NCBI GenBank assembly: GCA_030849075.1
Contig: JASAOO010003414.1
Span: 25,001 to 57,249, forward strand
Length of the DNA stretch: 32,249 nucleotides
Source of the DNA: Zelonia costaricensis
Lineage: Eukaryota; Euglenozoa; Kinetoplastea; Trypanosomatida; Trypanosomatidae
Direction of reading: 5' to 3'
This document shows, piece by piece, positions 1 to 7,782 of the stretch (the first letter of the stretch is position 1; every line of letters starts with the position of its first letter). The notes below the pieces were generated by a model, which had not been told where the DNA came from, did no database searches, and saw only the letters and a program-made list of their open reading frames with translations. A program made the translations under genes and the position numbers.

Positions 1-72
1 CTGCGTGCCGGTGCCCGCCGTTGACTTGCGCAGGGACGGCAACGCCTGCTTCACATTGGGATTGTTGTTCAT
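1..72 (-). CDS. 5' end of an unidentified protein gene (partial, runs off the window)
   Basis: A minus-strand ATG at 72 opens a frame with no stop down to position 1, giving 24 codons. The N-terminus reads MNNNPNVKQALPSLRK and then becomes Ser/Thr/Gly-rich. Most codons end in G or C, as in the neighbouring genes. The transcript just upstream is pyrimidine- and CA-rich, as expected before a trypanosomatid start codon. The fragment is too short to identify, and I do not recognise it. It would be the next gene downstream of the SpoU methyltransferase in the same transcription unit. Confidence 0.55.
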   Translation of the reverse strand, partial: MNNNPNVKQALPSLRKSTAGTGTQ

Positions 73-648
73 TGCGGAGAAGAGGAAGGGGTCGGTGGGT
101 GGGTGAGGGCTGTGTGTGTGTGTGTGCGTGTGTCCGTGTGTGCGTGTGCTAGGTTGTGTGTCCGCACGCTGCCCCTCCGCGCACACACGAGGGTAACAAC
201 AACAGAAAAGGAAGACACAGATGTACACGCGCACGCAACGGTAGCGACGACGGGGTTGTGCAGGCAAGGGTCACCTGCGCGTGCTGCCCGATCACCGATC
301 CGACTCTGCGCGCGCGTACAGGAGCGGAAAAGAAAGAACCAATGAGGGGAGCGGTGGGTGACAGGGAAAGCGAAGCACGAAGTGGGCGTACCGATGCGGC
401 GCGCACACGCACATCGGCAGCCCTCTTTCTCTCTCGCGCGCGCGCACGGGACATCGGTGCAGCGTCATTGCTCCTGCCGGGTGCGCTGACGTTCTCAACG
501 TGTCTTTCTAGTTAAAGAGGTCCGTGCATCGTTAGCGGACCACGCCATCACGTGCAACGCCGCAGACGGAGCACCCTTCTCAGTCGAGGCCCTGCTTCAT
601 CAGTCTGTGAAGGACACACACACACACACACAGACCTGCACGAGGAGT
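73..648. other. Intergenic region: 3' UTR of the SpoU gene and 5' leader of the partial gene
   Basis: No gene is seen. Near the partial gene (about 103-150) the plus strand is GT-rich, so the transcript carries CA repeats. Just beyond the SpoU stop (613-632) the plus strand carries a CA repeat, which is UG in the mRNA. The short frames here are rich in Arg, Ala, Cys and Val and lack domain-like sequence. Confidence 0.6.
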
Positions 649-2124
649 CTACGGCAGTTGGTCCTTCTCCATCCCGTCGTCCTCGTCCTCGGCGTCCTCG
701 TCACCGCCCACGGATGCGGCCGTGGGCTTCGGCAGGAGGTCGGCCACGGCCTCGCCGGAGAGCTCCACGAGCCGCGTGAAGTGCGCCGCGGCACTGGGGC
801 GGAAGAGGTGCAGCAGCACCGACCCGGCCACGCTCACGTTGTACGATTCGACCATGGGGTTGGGCAGCGGCAGCGTCACGAGCTGGTACGGCACGGCCCA
901 CCTGCCGTGCAGGTCACGGAGCCCCTGCGCCTCCGAGCCGAGCACGACCATCGCACCGAGCTGGGGCGGCGGCGGCGCGCGCAGGCTGCCCGCCGTGCCG
1001 GCCCCGCCATCCCCATCGCCGCGTGTCGCCGCCACACCGTCGTCGCGCGCTTGGTTTGCGGCGTTGTAGACGTGGAAGCGCTTGGCCACCTCGAAGGCGG
1101 GCTCAACCTCCTGCGACGGCACGGCGAGCAGGGGCAGCAGGTGGTGCTGGGCGGCGATGCTCGACAGCAGCGACACGCACGCCTGCTCGCTGGCTTCCGT
1201 TTCGTACAGCCGCAGCGCGGGGCTGAGCGCGGTGCCGTCGCTGGCGCGCAGCACCTTCTCCTGCATCGGGTCCGCGCAGTTGACGAGGACGGCCGCGTCG
1301 TAGCCCATGTCCACCGCCGCGCGCAGCAGCGCGCCAACGTTGCTTGGGATGCGCAGCCCAACGAGCACCAGCATCGCCTTCACGGCGTGGTAGCCGAGGG
1401 GATCGCGGGGGGGCCGCGCGGGGGCGGGGTCGGCCGGCGGCGGCGGCGCGCTGGGGTCTGGTGTGCGCGGCCCCGACGGAGGTGGGGCGAGCAGCGCGGT
1501 GGCGTCTGACACCCACTGCGGGGGCAGCGGGAACTCAGCCGCGTAGCCGTCGCTGTACTCGGCGCTCAGCAGCTGCTGCCGCACCGCCACCGGCGAGCTT
1601 CGCACCAGCACCGTCGGCAGCGCCGCCTCGAGGCACCACGCCGGCACCGCCGCCTCCGTGTTGGGGACGTACACCACGTTCGGTCGGACCTTGTAGCGCC
1701 GCCAGACGCGCTGGATCGCGCTCGCCCCACCCACGACACACGCCGCGCTGCTGCGCCGCACGTGCTTGTTGGCGCGCAGCACCTTGGTGCCGGTCCACAG
1801 CCGCCGCCCGTCGACCACCTGCTCTGTCGCCGCCACGGCAACCGAGTCCTCCACGCTGTCGAGCACGACGGGCTCCGTCAGCACCGGGGCCGCGGGTCGC
1901 GGGGGCGCGGGCGTGCGGCGGAAGCCCCGAGCCGCGCCGCCGCCACCGCCGTCTGCGGGGGTGGACGACGCAACCACCTCCGCCTCGGCCACCGCGTCGT
2001 CGGACGGCGGCGGGCCCGCATCACGGCGGCGCTGCTGTGCGCTACCAACGACGGCCCCTGCCGCACTGTGCGGTGGGGCCCATCGCGGCGTGTGGCGCAA
2101 GAGCCGCCGCACCACCGTGAGCAT
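649..2124 (-). CDS. SpoU/TrmH-family RNA 2'-O-methyltransferase, probably mitochondrial
   Basis: This 491-residue protein carries the three SPOUT (SpoU) motifs in order. Motif 1 is NVGALLRAA, with N262 and R268. Motif 2 is VLGSEAQGLR, with E398. Motif 3 is MVESYNVSVAGS, with N429. Such enzymes transfer a methyl group from SAM to a ribose 2'-OH of rRNA or tRNA through a knotted fold, usually as dimers. The N-terminus (MLTVVRRLLRH) is basic and hydrophobic with no early acid, as in a mitochondrial presequence, so mitochondrial rRNA is the likely substrate (inference). The protein is longer than bacterial TrmH/RlmB. It has Pro/Ala/Gly-rich insertions at about residues 30-75 and before motif 1, and an acidic tail. 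TrmH-like factors are known in trypanosomal mitoribosome assembly, but I cannot say whether this is one of them. A good splice acceptor lies 52 nt upstream of the ATG. Confidence 0.9.
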   Translation of the reverse strand: MLTVVRRLLRHTPRWAPPHSAAGAVVGSAQQRRRDAGPPPSDDAVAEAEVVASSTPADGGGGGAARGFRRTPAPPRPAAPVLTEPVVLDSVEDSVAVAATEQVVDGRRLWTGTKVLRANKHVRRSSAACVVGGASAIQRVWRRYKVRPNVVYVPNTEAAVPAWCLEAALPTVLVRSSPVAVRQQLLSAEYSDGYAAEFPLPPQWVSDATALLAPPPSGPRTPDPSAPPPPADPAPARPPRDPLGYHAVKAMLVLVGLRIPSNVGALLRAAVDMGYDAAVLVNCADPMQEKVLRASDGTALSPALRLYETEASEQACVSLLSSIAAQHHLLPLLAVPSQEVEPAFEVAKRFHVYNAANQARDDGVAATRGDGDGGAGTAGSLRAPPPPQLGAMVVLGSEAQGLRDLHGRWAVPYQLVTLPLPNPMVESYNVSVAGSVLLHLFRPSAAAHFTRLVELSGEAVADLLPKPTAASVGGDEDAEDEDDGMEKDQLP

Positions 2125-2469
2125 GCAGAAGGCAAATAGCGTGCGTCTGTGTGTCTTGAGTGCGGCCGCGTATCAACTGGAGGGGCGCGTAGAGACCACG
2201 CAACACGAGGATGTGGGAAGAGGTTGAGGGTACGAGATGGAAGCGAGAGGTGAGGATGGCGGAGGAGGAGGAGAAGGGCGATGCACGTGCGGTAGCAGCA
2301 CGCCTGCCGCCGAAAGCATGACGAGCTGCGGGTGTTTTTTTTTTTTTTTTGCTTTCGTGCAGTCTGTGGACGGAAAGGGGAAAACGTGCCATGCAAGCGG
2401 CACAGCAAACTTGATGGCCGGCAACACGCCATCAGACGTCGGAGCTCGCAACGCGTCGTGGACGACAGG
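2125..2469. other. Short intergenic region with a homopolymer run
   Basis: Only 345 bases separate the two genes. The region holds the predicted SpoU splice acceptor and, at 2335-2350, a run of 16 T on the plus strand. In the transcript this is 16 A, within the short 3' UTR of the upstream gene. Confidence 0.6.
2177..2280 (-). promoter_or_regulatory. Predicted trans-splice acceptor of the SpoU gene
   Basis: In transcript sense, a strong pyrimidine tract (complement of about 2231-2280) is followed by CAG whose AG is at 2178-2177. No other AG occurs between the tract and this site, and the AG-free stretch extends beyond 2300. The resulting 5' UTR would be 52 nt. Spliced-leader addition at the first AG after a pyrimidine tract is the general trypanosomatid rule. 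Confidence 0.6.
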
Positions 2470-3297
2470 TCAGCGAAAGTTGGGGTGAGAGCGCATGCTG
2501 CGGTTCCACCCGCCCGTCGCCGTGCCGGCGCGGGAGAGCCGCACATCCTCCATGCCGTCGCTCTCCCGGTCGAGTGCCTCGCGCAGCTCGCGGGGCAGCA
2601 CGTCGTGCGTAAAGTTGTCCCACTCCGACTCCCGCCCCGCCTCAATCGCCTCCTGCCGCTCCGAGTCGCGGGTGCGCCGGCGCTGCATTCGCCGCTTCCG
2701 CTCCTGTCCCTGCTGGATCACCTTCTGCAGAGTCAGGTCCTCGCGGAACTCGCGCTTCTCGCGGCTCTTGCGCGTGACGAGGTAGTCGGCGCGGTGGTGC
2801 CACTGCACGTACGTCTCCTGCAGGAACTTCTCCGTCCTGCGCTGGTCGTTCGTCAAGAGCCAGCAGAAGTCAGTCTCGGCGCGGACCTGCACGCGGTCGC
2901 GCAGCTCGTCGCTCCAGAGGATGTCAGACGTGCTCGTGCCACCAGCGGAGTGGTTGCGCAGCCCACACCGCAGTCGCTCCTGGTCATTCATGTAGTTGGC
3001 CAGCACCTCCGCCGCCTTGGTGGGCGGCAGGGAGAAGTTGAGCTCAGTGTAGAACCACTCGAGGCGCGGCGTGCACTGCACCTCCTCCGCAAGGGCCATC
3101 ACCTGGCCCAGAAAGAGGTACTGGGCGCTGTGGTTGAGGAAGTCAAAGCGCTTGCACACCCGCAGCTCCTCCGTCTCGGGGACGGTGTTGCTCGGCTCCA
3201 GATACCAGCCCGCCGGCTGCGTCGTCCAGCACGACGGTGTCACGGCCACCGTGCCACCCGCCAGGGCCCGCCACAGCAGCGTCACACGCAGCATCAC
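2470..3297 (-). CDS. Conserved-looking hypothetical protein, possibly mitochondrial
   Basis: I do not recognise this 275-residue protein. The N-terminus (MMLRVTLLWRALAGG) is basic and amphipathic, consistent with a mitochondrial presequence. The middle is globular-looking with many aromatic residues (YLFLGQVMALAEE, LEWFYTELNF) and no transmembrane segment. From about residue 165 the chain is highly charged and rich in Arg, Glu, Lys and Gln, as in a long helix or coiled coil. A short Gly/Ser/Arg tail ends the protein. The composition is not low-complexity and the frame covers the whole gap between good flanking genes, so it is very likely real. A mitoribosomal or assembly protein would fit, but this is only a guess from composition. 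Confidence 0.8.
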   Translation of the reverse strand: MMLRVTLLWRALAGGTVAVTPSCWTTQPAGWYLEPSNTVPETEELRVCKRFDFLNHSAQYLFLGQVMALAEEVQCTPRLEWFYTELNFSLPPTKAAEVLANYMNDQERLRCGLRNHSAGGTSTSDILWSDELRDRVQVRAETDFCWLLTNDQRRTEKFLQETYVQWHHRADYLVTRKSREKREFREDLTLQKVIQQGQERKRRMQRRRTRDSERQEAIEAGRESEWDNFTHDVLPRELREALDRESDGMEDVRLSRAGTATGGWNRSMRSHPNFR

Positions 3298-3883
3298 GTC
3301 CCTATTCCCGTGTCGATACGGTCAAGGAACGGGACGGGGGATGGGGACGAAGTGCCTCTCTGTGTGTGTGTGCGCGCGCTTGTGTGTGGGTGTGTGTGTG
3401 TGCAGCAGAGTCGCTCTGCACTTTCTCTCACCAATTGCGGCGCGAATCGGACACGCGTGCCAGCCACATGTGTGCGTGTAGTGCTCGTCGTTGCCAGTTC
3501 GAAGAGCGGGGGAGGGGGAGGGGAGAGCGGGAAGCATCTGATGTTAAGAATGAGTAGTGCCAAGACAACCGAAACAAGACCGCGTACGCTGGTGTTGATC
3601 GGCCTGCATGCACGCACGCAGGTGAGCTGGCGCGCGTGCGAGTCCGCTGCCGAGCCCCCACGGCACACGCACCGCCGGAGGGAGTGTGCTGTGAGTTTTG
3701 GTTTCCCTGTTTAGTCTGCGGTGCTCCATCAGGGAAGACGGTAGTTTTGGGGGAGCGGCAAAGTGAAGGAAACACAAGGCGAATAACGGAGCTCCACGCG
3801 GGACACACCTGCGCACGAACAGACAGTTGCGTGTGTCGATGCGCGTGCCGGTGTGCCCAGCGCGAGCAAGGTGGCCCACACTC
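3298..3883. other. Intergenic region: SSL1 3' UTR and leader of the hypothetical gene
   Basis: No gene is seen. A GT-rich block at about 3360-3405 on the plus strand gives CA repeats in the transcript upstream of the hypothetical gene. A long purine tract at 3500-3533 marks a probable splicing signal. Confidence 0.55.
3484..3533 (-). promoter_or_regulatory. Predicted trans-splice acceptor of the hypothetical gene
   Basis: The transcript-sense pyrimidine tract (complement of 3500-3533) is followed by its first AG (GAG) at 3485-3484. No AG lies in between. This predicts a 5' UTR of about 186 nt that contains the CA-repeat block. Confidence 0.45.
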
Positions 3884-5266
3884 TCACTGCAGGGCGATGC
3901 AGTGGGGGCACAGTCCAATCGTGCGCACCACAAAGTCGTGACACGCGTGGCACCGGTAGGCCGCACACGAGCCGCACTGCCACACTCGCGCCGCGGACGA
4001 CGACGACGACGTCGAGGTCTGCACCGCGACTGCGGCTGCGCCACGCGCACCGCTCCCGTTGCCGTTGCGTGCCGGCGCCACCGCGGCTGCCTCGGCGGGG
4101 ATGCTCACCATGCACAGGCTACACCGCACCGGCTGCTCTGGCGACGCCGTCACACTACTGCCCAACTCCACCACGCCTTCGGTGGTGGAGGTCGCACCCT
4201 GCGTCGATGCCGGCGCTGCCCGCGTCACGCGCAGCTGCTTCGCAGGCGGGACGAGCGCGTTGTGGGAGACGTAGGTGCTGTACAGCATCGGCGCGCTGCA
4301 CAGCAGCAGTCGGCACATCGGGCACGTCGTCGGCATCGCGAGCTGGATGAGGTGGCACTGCGGGCAGGCGAGGTATACGGACTTGGTGCCGTCTTCATCC
4401 GTGTGCGGTGCCTCGAGGTACACGGGGCACCCGATGGGGATCAGACGCGAGGCGTCCTCGACGACTTCTCCCTCGTCGCCGCCGCCACCCTTCCCGCTCC
4501 CATCTTCTTCGCGTCCGCGCTTGCCCTCTTGCAAGCGTCGCTGCCGCTCACGGCGCTGCTGCTGCTTCCGCTTGCGAGCCAGCGCCATCTGCGCCCGGTG
4601 CGCCGTGGCGAGCTCGTCGACGATGTCGAGAAGGTGGTCGTAGTTGAGGGGGCAGTACAGCGTGCCGCCCGTCTCCGCCGTGCACACGTCGAAGACGTGA
4701 ACCGCACCGACGAGCGACACGACATGAATGCGGATGGCGAGGGCGGCCATCGTGTTCACCACCGCGAAGACGTCCGCGGGGTCGATCAGCGTGACCGAGG
4801 ACGAGACGAGAATCACGTTCAGCTGGGTGGCGGAGCCCTTCCACGCCACACGGGGGTCGCGCGCTGCCGCGGCGCGCGGCACGGTGCCCGTCGCACCCGC
4901 GCCGCCGCTGCCGCCGCTCAGCTTGGCGGCCGCGGCGAGGGCGGCAACCTTGCGCATGTCCACCAGCTCCGACATCGCCATGCGCAGCCCGTTCTCGAGT
5001 GAGGTGTTGCCGGAGCCGCCGTGCAGAAAGAAGTCGCGCTCGAGCACGTCGATGATCTCGTTCCGGTTTGTGGTGCACGGCAACAGGCGGTGGCTGATGC
5101 CGTCGCGCATCACGACGAGGCCGAGCGAGGCGAGCGGGGTGGAGTCGAGGTAGCGCTCGACGAGGCGGAGCAGCGGGGGACGCATGGCAAGCAGGTAGTT
5201 GGGTAGGTAGTCGGCGCTACTGTTCATTGCATCGCTGCCATCCAGTAGCAGCACCGTGCGCAACAT
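3884..5266 (-). CDS. SSL1: TFIIH core subunit SSL1 / p44 (GTF2H2)
   Basis: The 460-residue protein has the full SSL1/p44 layout. An N-terminal von Willebrand A-like domain (about 1-185) starts with LLLDGSDAM, matching the p44 VVVDGSRTM strand, and includes a TSLENGLRMAMSEL helix and an ETGGTLY strand. A C4 zinc finger starts at C301/C304 (CPQCHL, then CPMC, then CSAPML, as in p44 CPQC...SAPHL). A C-terminal Cys/His-rich RING-like finger follows (CSLC, CGSC, CHAC, CPHC). In the family, p44 stimulates the XPD helicase within TFIIH for transcription and nucleotide excision repair. In trypanosomes TFIIH is known to be needed for spliced-leader RNA transcription. A basic Arg/Lys/Glu-rich linker lies between the vWA domain and the fingers, and a Ser/Thr/Ala-rich insert separates the fingers. 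The frame is open upstream to 5860, but that part is CA/GT-repeat leader sequence, so the start at 5266 is chosen. Confidence 0.93.
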   Translation of the reverse strand: MLRTVLLLDGSDAMNSSADYLPNYLLAMRPPLLRLVERYLDSTPLASLGLVVMRDGISHRLLPCTTNRNEIIDVLERDFFLHGGSGNTSLENGLRMAMSELVDMRKVAALAAAAKLSGGSGGAGATGTVPRAAAARDPRVAWKGSATQLNVILVSSSVTLIDPADVFAVVNTMAALAIRIHVVSLVGAVHVFDVCTAETGGTLYCPLNYDHLLDIVDELATAHRAQMALARKRKQQQRRERQRRLQEGKRGREEDGSGKGGGGDEGEVVEDASRLIPIGCPVYLEAPHTDEDGTKSVYLACPQCHLIQLAMPTTCPMCRLLLCSAPMLYSTYVSHNALVPPAKQLRVTRAAPASTQGATSTTEGVVELGSSVTASPEQPVRCSLCMVSIPAEAAAVAPARNGNGSGARGAAAVAVQTSTSSSSSAARVWQCGSCAAYRCHACHDFVVRTIGLCPHCIALQ

Positions 5267-6054
5267 CTTGGCGCTGTGGACGTAAGTGTGTGCGTGTGTG
5301 TGTGTGTGTGTGCGCGGTTGCGGCGCCGATGGTCGGGTTTTCGGTTTTTTCCCAAAACTCCGCACGCAAGTCGGCAGGAGAAGATGAGGCACGAAGCAAA
5401 CGCGCCGCGACACTAGCTGAAGCTCCAGTGCCCTTGTAGACTGGCAGCTGCGTGTGTGTGTGTGTGTGTACCTCTCCGTGTGAGGCGCAGTTGAAAGAGG
5501 TAGAAGAGAGAGAGAGGGACGAGTTATGACGGATATCCAAGGCGCACCAGGGAACGCGTCGCGTGTGTGTGCCGCGTGCGATGGCACACCGCACGCGGCG
5601 CGGGAAGGTCGCCACGCCACAACAATGCACAGAAGCGGCACGGCAACTCTGTCCCGCTTGACGGCGCGCACGCACGCAAGTGTACACGGGTCAGCCCGCG
5701 GGCATCCCCTCTCCTTCACCGTGACTTGCTGCCTCGCGGGTTGTACGCGCGCGACAGGCATCCGCAGACACAAACCCGTAGCCTCTTGTGAGCTCTTTCG
5801 CAGGTGCGGTGCAGCGCCGCAAACACGGCAGCGCCGTTGCACCCAAATTGTGACGACCAAATGGGGAGGGGAGGGGAGGGGGTGGGGGCAACGAAGGGAG
5901 GCGGCCCGATACCAGCGTCACGACGGGGTGGGCAGTGCCGTGTGTGTATGCGTGTGTGACGATAGTGGCGATAGAGACGGAGAAGGAAGGAGAGCGCAGG
6001 CCAGGGGTGCTCTCCACCCGCCTCCCCCGCTCCCTCCCGCGCTGCACCACCCCT
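5267..6054. other. Intergenic region: SET/MYND 3' UTR and SSL1 leader
   Basis: No gene is seen. The plus strand carries GT repeats at about 5287-5312 and 5450-5468, which are CA repeats in the SSL1 leader. A GA-rich tract lies at 5500-5520. A further GT-rich patch lies near 5940-5956. The open frame running through from SSL1 is fortuitous. Confidence 0.55.
5474..5525 (-). promoter_or_regulatory. Possible trans-splice acceptor of SSL1
   Basis: The CU-rich tract in the transcript (complement of about 5490-5525) has its first AG at 5475-5474. This gives a 5' UTR of about 207 nt that includes both CA repeats. A nearer CAG at 5275-5274 sits behind a CA repeat and is an alternative. Confidence 0.35.
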
Positions 6055-7194
6055 TCATTCGCGCCGCTGGCACTTGGTACACAAGCAGTGGAACCCACGG
6101 CGCTCCAGCTCCGCGGTGCGCTCCGCATACGACATGTCCTTGAGGTGCGGGTAGTAGTTGATGTGCAGCTCCTCGCCACGCGCGACGTCACGCGTCGTGA
6201 CGAGGGCACCCGACTGCGGGTCCTCGGCCACATTTGCAGCGCACGAGTGGTTCAGCATGGAGCGGGGCAGGTTCAGCTCCACGGCGCCCTCGCGGTGAAA
6301 GCAGTTGGCAGTCACCCGGGCCAACACCCCAATCAGCTCCTCGTACGGCACGATGGTGGCGATGTGCAGGGCGCGGGTAAGGCGCTCGTACAGGTGCAGC
6401 GTGGGGCCGCACAGGGACTCTGGGCTGAAGGTGAGACGACCCGAGAGGATGCGGAGCTGCCCCATCGCCGACGGCACCACCTGCGTCTGCAGGCCCACCG
6501 TCAGCACACGCAGCATCAGCAGCTGCGCGGCGGCGGCGTTGCGCTCCGCCGTGGCGCCCGTCTTGGCGGCCTCGGCCATCTGCGCGAACACGTCGAGCTC
6601 AACGCTCTGGTACACTTTGTTGTAGCACACCGCCGCGTGGTACTGCGACATCGCCTCCTGTCGGCAGTCGCGGCTGCAGTACTCCTCGTGGCAGTCGCGG
6701 TTCGCACACGCGAAGCTGCGGTCCGGCAACGGGGTGCCACAGTGGGAGCAAAGACCTTCCTCCGTGGGGTAGACCAGCCACGGGGCGGCGGGCTGCACGA
6801 CGGTGGTGTGCCGTGGGAGGTTCTCGGTCGCCCGGACGCCGCGGCCAACCTGCTCGCTGATGCTCTCGACGGCGCACGACTTGGCCAGCATAGGCTTCAC
6901 GAATATGTGGAGGTGCGAGTCGGTGGACGGGTACACCCCCGTCTGCGTCGCCGGGAAGGACTCCAGCGCCTTGCGGCAGCGCCGCTGATGCTCGCCGGAG
7001 AGGGTGAGCACCGAGGCAGCGTTGTTGTAGTCGGCCAAGGCGAAGTACGGCTGCCCCAGCGTGTAGTACGCGTTGCCGCGGAATAGGAACGCCTCAGGTG
7101 GGGTCTGCGGACCGAGCGTGTTGATGACGTGGTGGCAGTGCCGCTTCAGCTCTGCGGCACCCGCCCAAGCTGCCTTAATGGCGCTTGTGCTCAT
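6055..7194 (-). CDS. SET/MYND-domain protein lysine methyltransferase (SMYD-like)
   Basis: This 379-residue protein has an N-terminal TPR-like helical pair (FLFRGNAYYTLGQPYFALAD). A SET entry strand follows (VGRGVRAT). The MYND zinc finger begins at C149/C152 and continues through CANRDC and YCSRDC to a final HAAVC. The SET core has NHSCAANV (N315, H316, S317, C318) and the pseudoknot strand RGEELHINYY, and the post-SET cysteines are in FHCLCTKC. These are the SAM- and lysine-binding elements of the SMYD group, and all key residues seem present. Members methylate lysines on histones or on cytosolic proteins such as translation factors and chaperones. The substrate cannot be told here. The start is the first in-frame Met after the repeat-rich leader. 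The gene lies in the same unit as a second SET protein about 21 kb upstream. Confidence 0.9.
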   Translation of the reverse strand: MSTSAIKAAWAGAAELKRHCHHVINTLGPQTPPEAFLFRGNAYYTLGQPYFALADYNNAASVLTLSGEHQRRCRKALESFPATQTGVYPSTDSHLHIFVKPMLAKSCAVESISEQVGRGVRATENLPRHTTVVQPAAPWLVYPTEEGLCSHCGTPLPDRSFACANRDCHEEYCSRDCRQEAMSQYHAAVCYNKVYQSVELDVFAQMAEAAKTGATAERNAAAAQLLMLRVLTVGLQTQVVPSAMGQLRILSGRLTFSPESLCGPTLHLYERLTRALHIATIVPYEELIGVLARVTANCFHREGAVELNLPRSMLNHSCAANVAEDPQSGALVTTRDVARGEELHINYYPHLKDMSYAERTAELERRGFHCLCTKCQRRE

Positions 7195-7782
7195 GCTAAC
7201 GTGTGAGGGGAGGGTGGGAGTAGCTCGTGTGTTGCCGCGAGGGGAGGGGGGGGGCGAGCTAAGGAAATGGGGGAGCTACAGCGGAGGCGACGAGGCGGGG
7301 TTGGGGGAGGGGATGTGAGGACGAGACAGAGGGGGGGGGTGGGGGACTGGGGGATGCGCGAGGGCCAGCGTAGGGAGTCGTCCCTCGAAGCGGGTGTAAC
7401 GTCAGCGTGGATGTCCTTCTCTTTCCCCTCCCAACACGCATCGTGGTGGAGTGCGCCGCCCCCCACTCCCCTTCGCCTGCCCAGAGGAAGACGGGCCGTC
7501 TTAGAGAGAGGGTGGGGGGGACCGGGCGCACCTCGAGCGCGGCACGCGTGAGCCGCTCTTACGTGTGCAATGCTTGTGTACTCAACTGTGAGGACTGCAC
7601 CCTCAACGGCACGGGTGGGAGACGCGGGGGACGAGGGTGGAGGCTGGGGAGGCGGAGAAGGAGGCACAGAGGAGCGCAGCGGGCAGACTGCACCCACCCA
7701 CACAGACGCACGGGTACCAGAGAAGACAATCGCAGAGCGATGCGATAACCTTCGTCAGCCCCTCCCCCCTTCTCCCTCCCCT
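7195..7782. other. Intergenic region rich in G runs
   Basis: No gene is seen. The plus strand is purine-rich, with G9 runs at 7246-7254 and 7331-7339. These are C runs in the transcript upstream of the SET/MYND start. Several AGs follow the tracts, so the splice acceptor is ambiguous. Confidence 0.5.

Noticed and set aside
607..1509. Long plus-strand frame (300 codons) opposite the SpoU gene
   Set aside because: It is the antisense shadow of a GC-rich coding region, with Arg/His/Gly-rich composition and no motifs; the minus frame has clear SPOUT motifs.
2332..3714. Plus-strand frame of 460 codons opposite the hypothetical gene
   Set aside because: It starts in a homopolymer, runs through GT repeats and is basic low-complexity. 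The minus-strand frame has more protein-like composition and fits the gene direction of the window.
5267..5860. N-terminal extension of SSL1 by 198 codons
   Set aside because: The extension is translated CA repeats and leader sequence with Thr-His runs; SSL1 homology begins at the Met at 5266.
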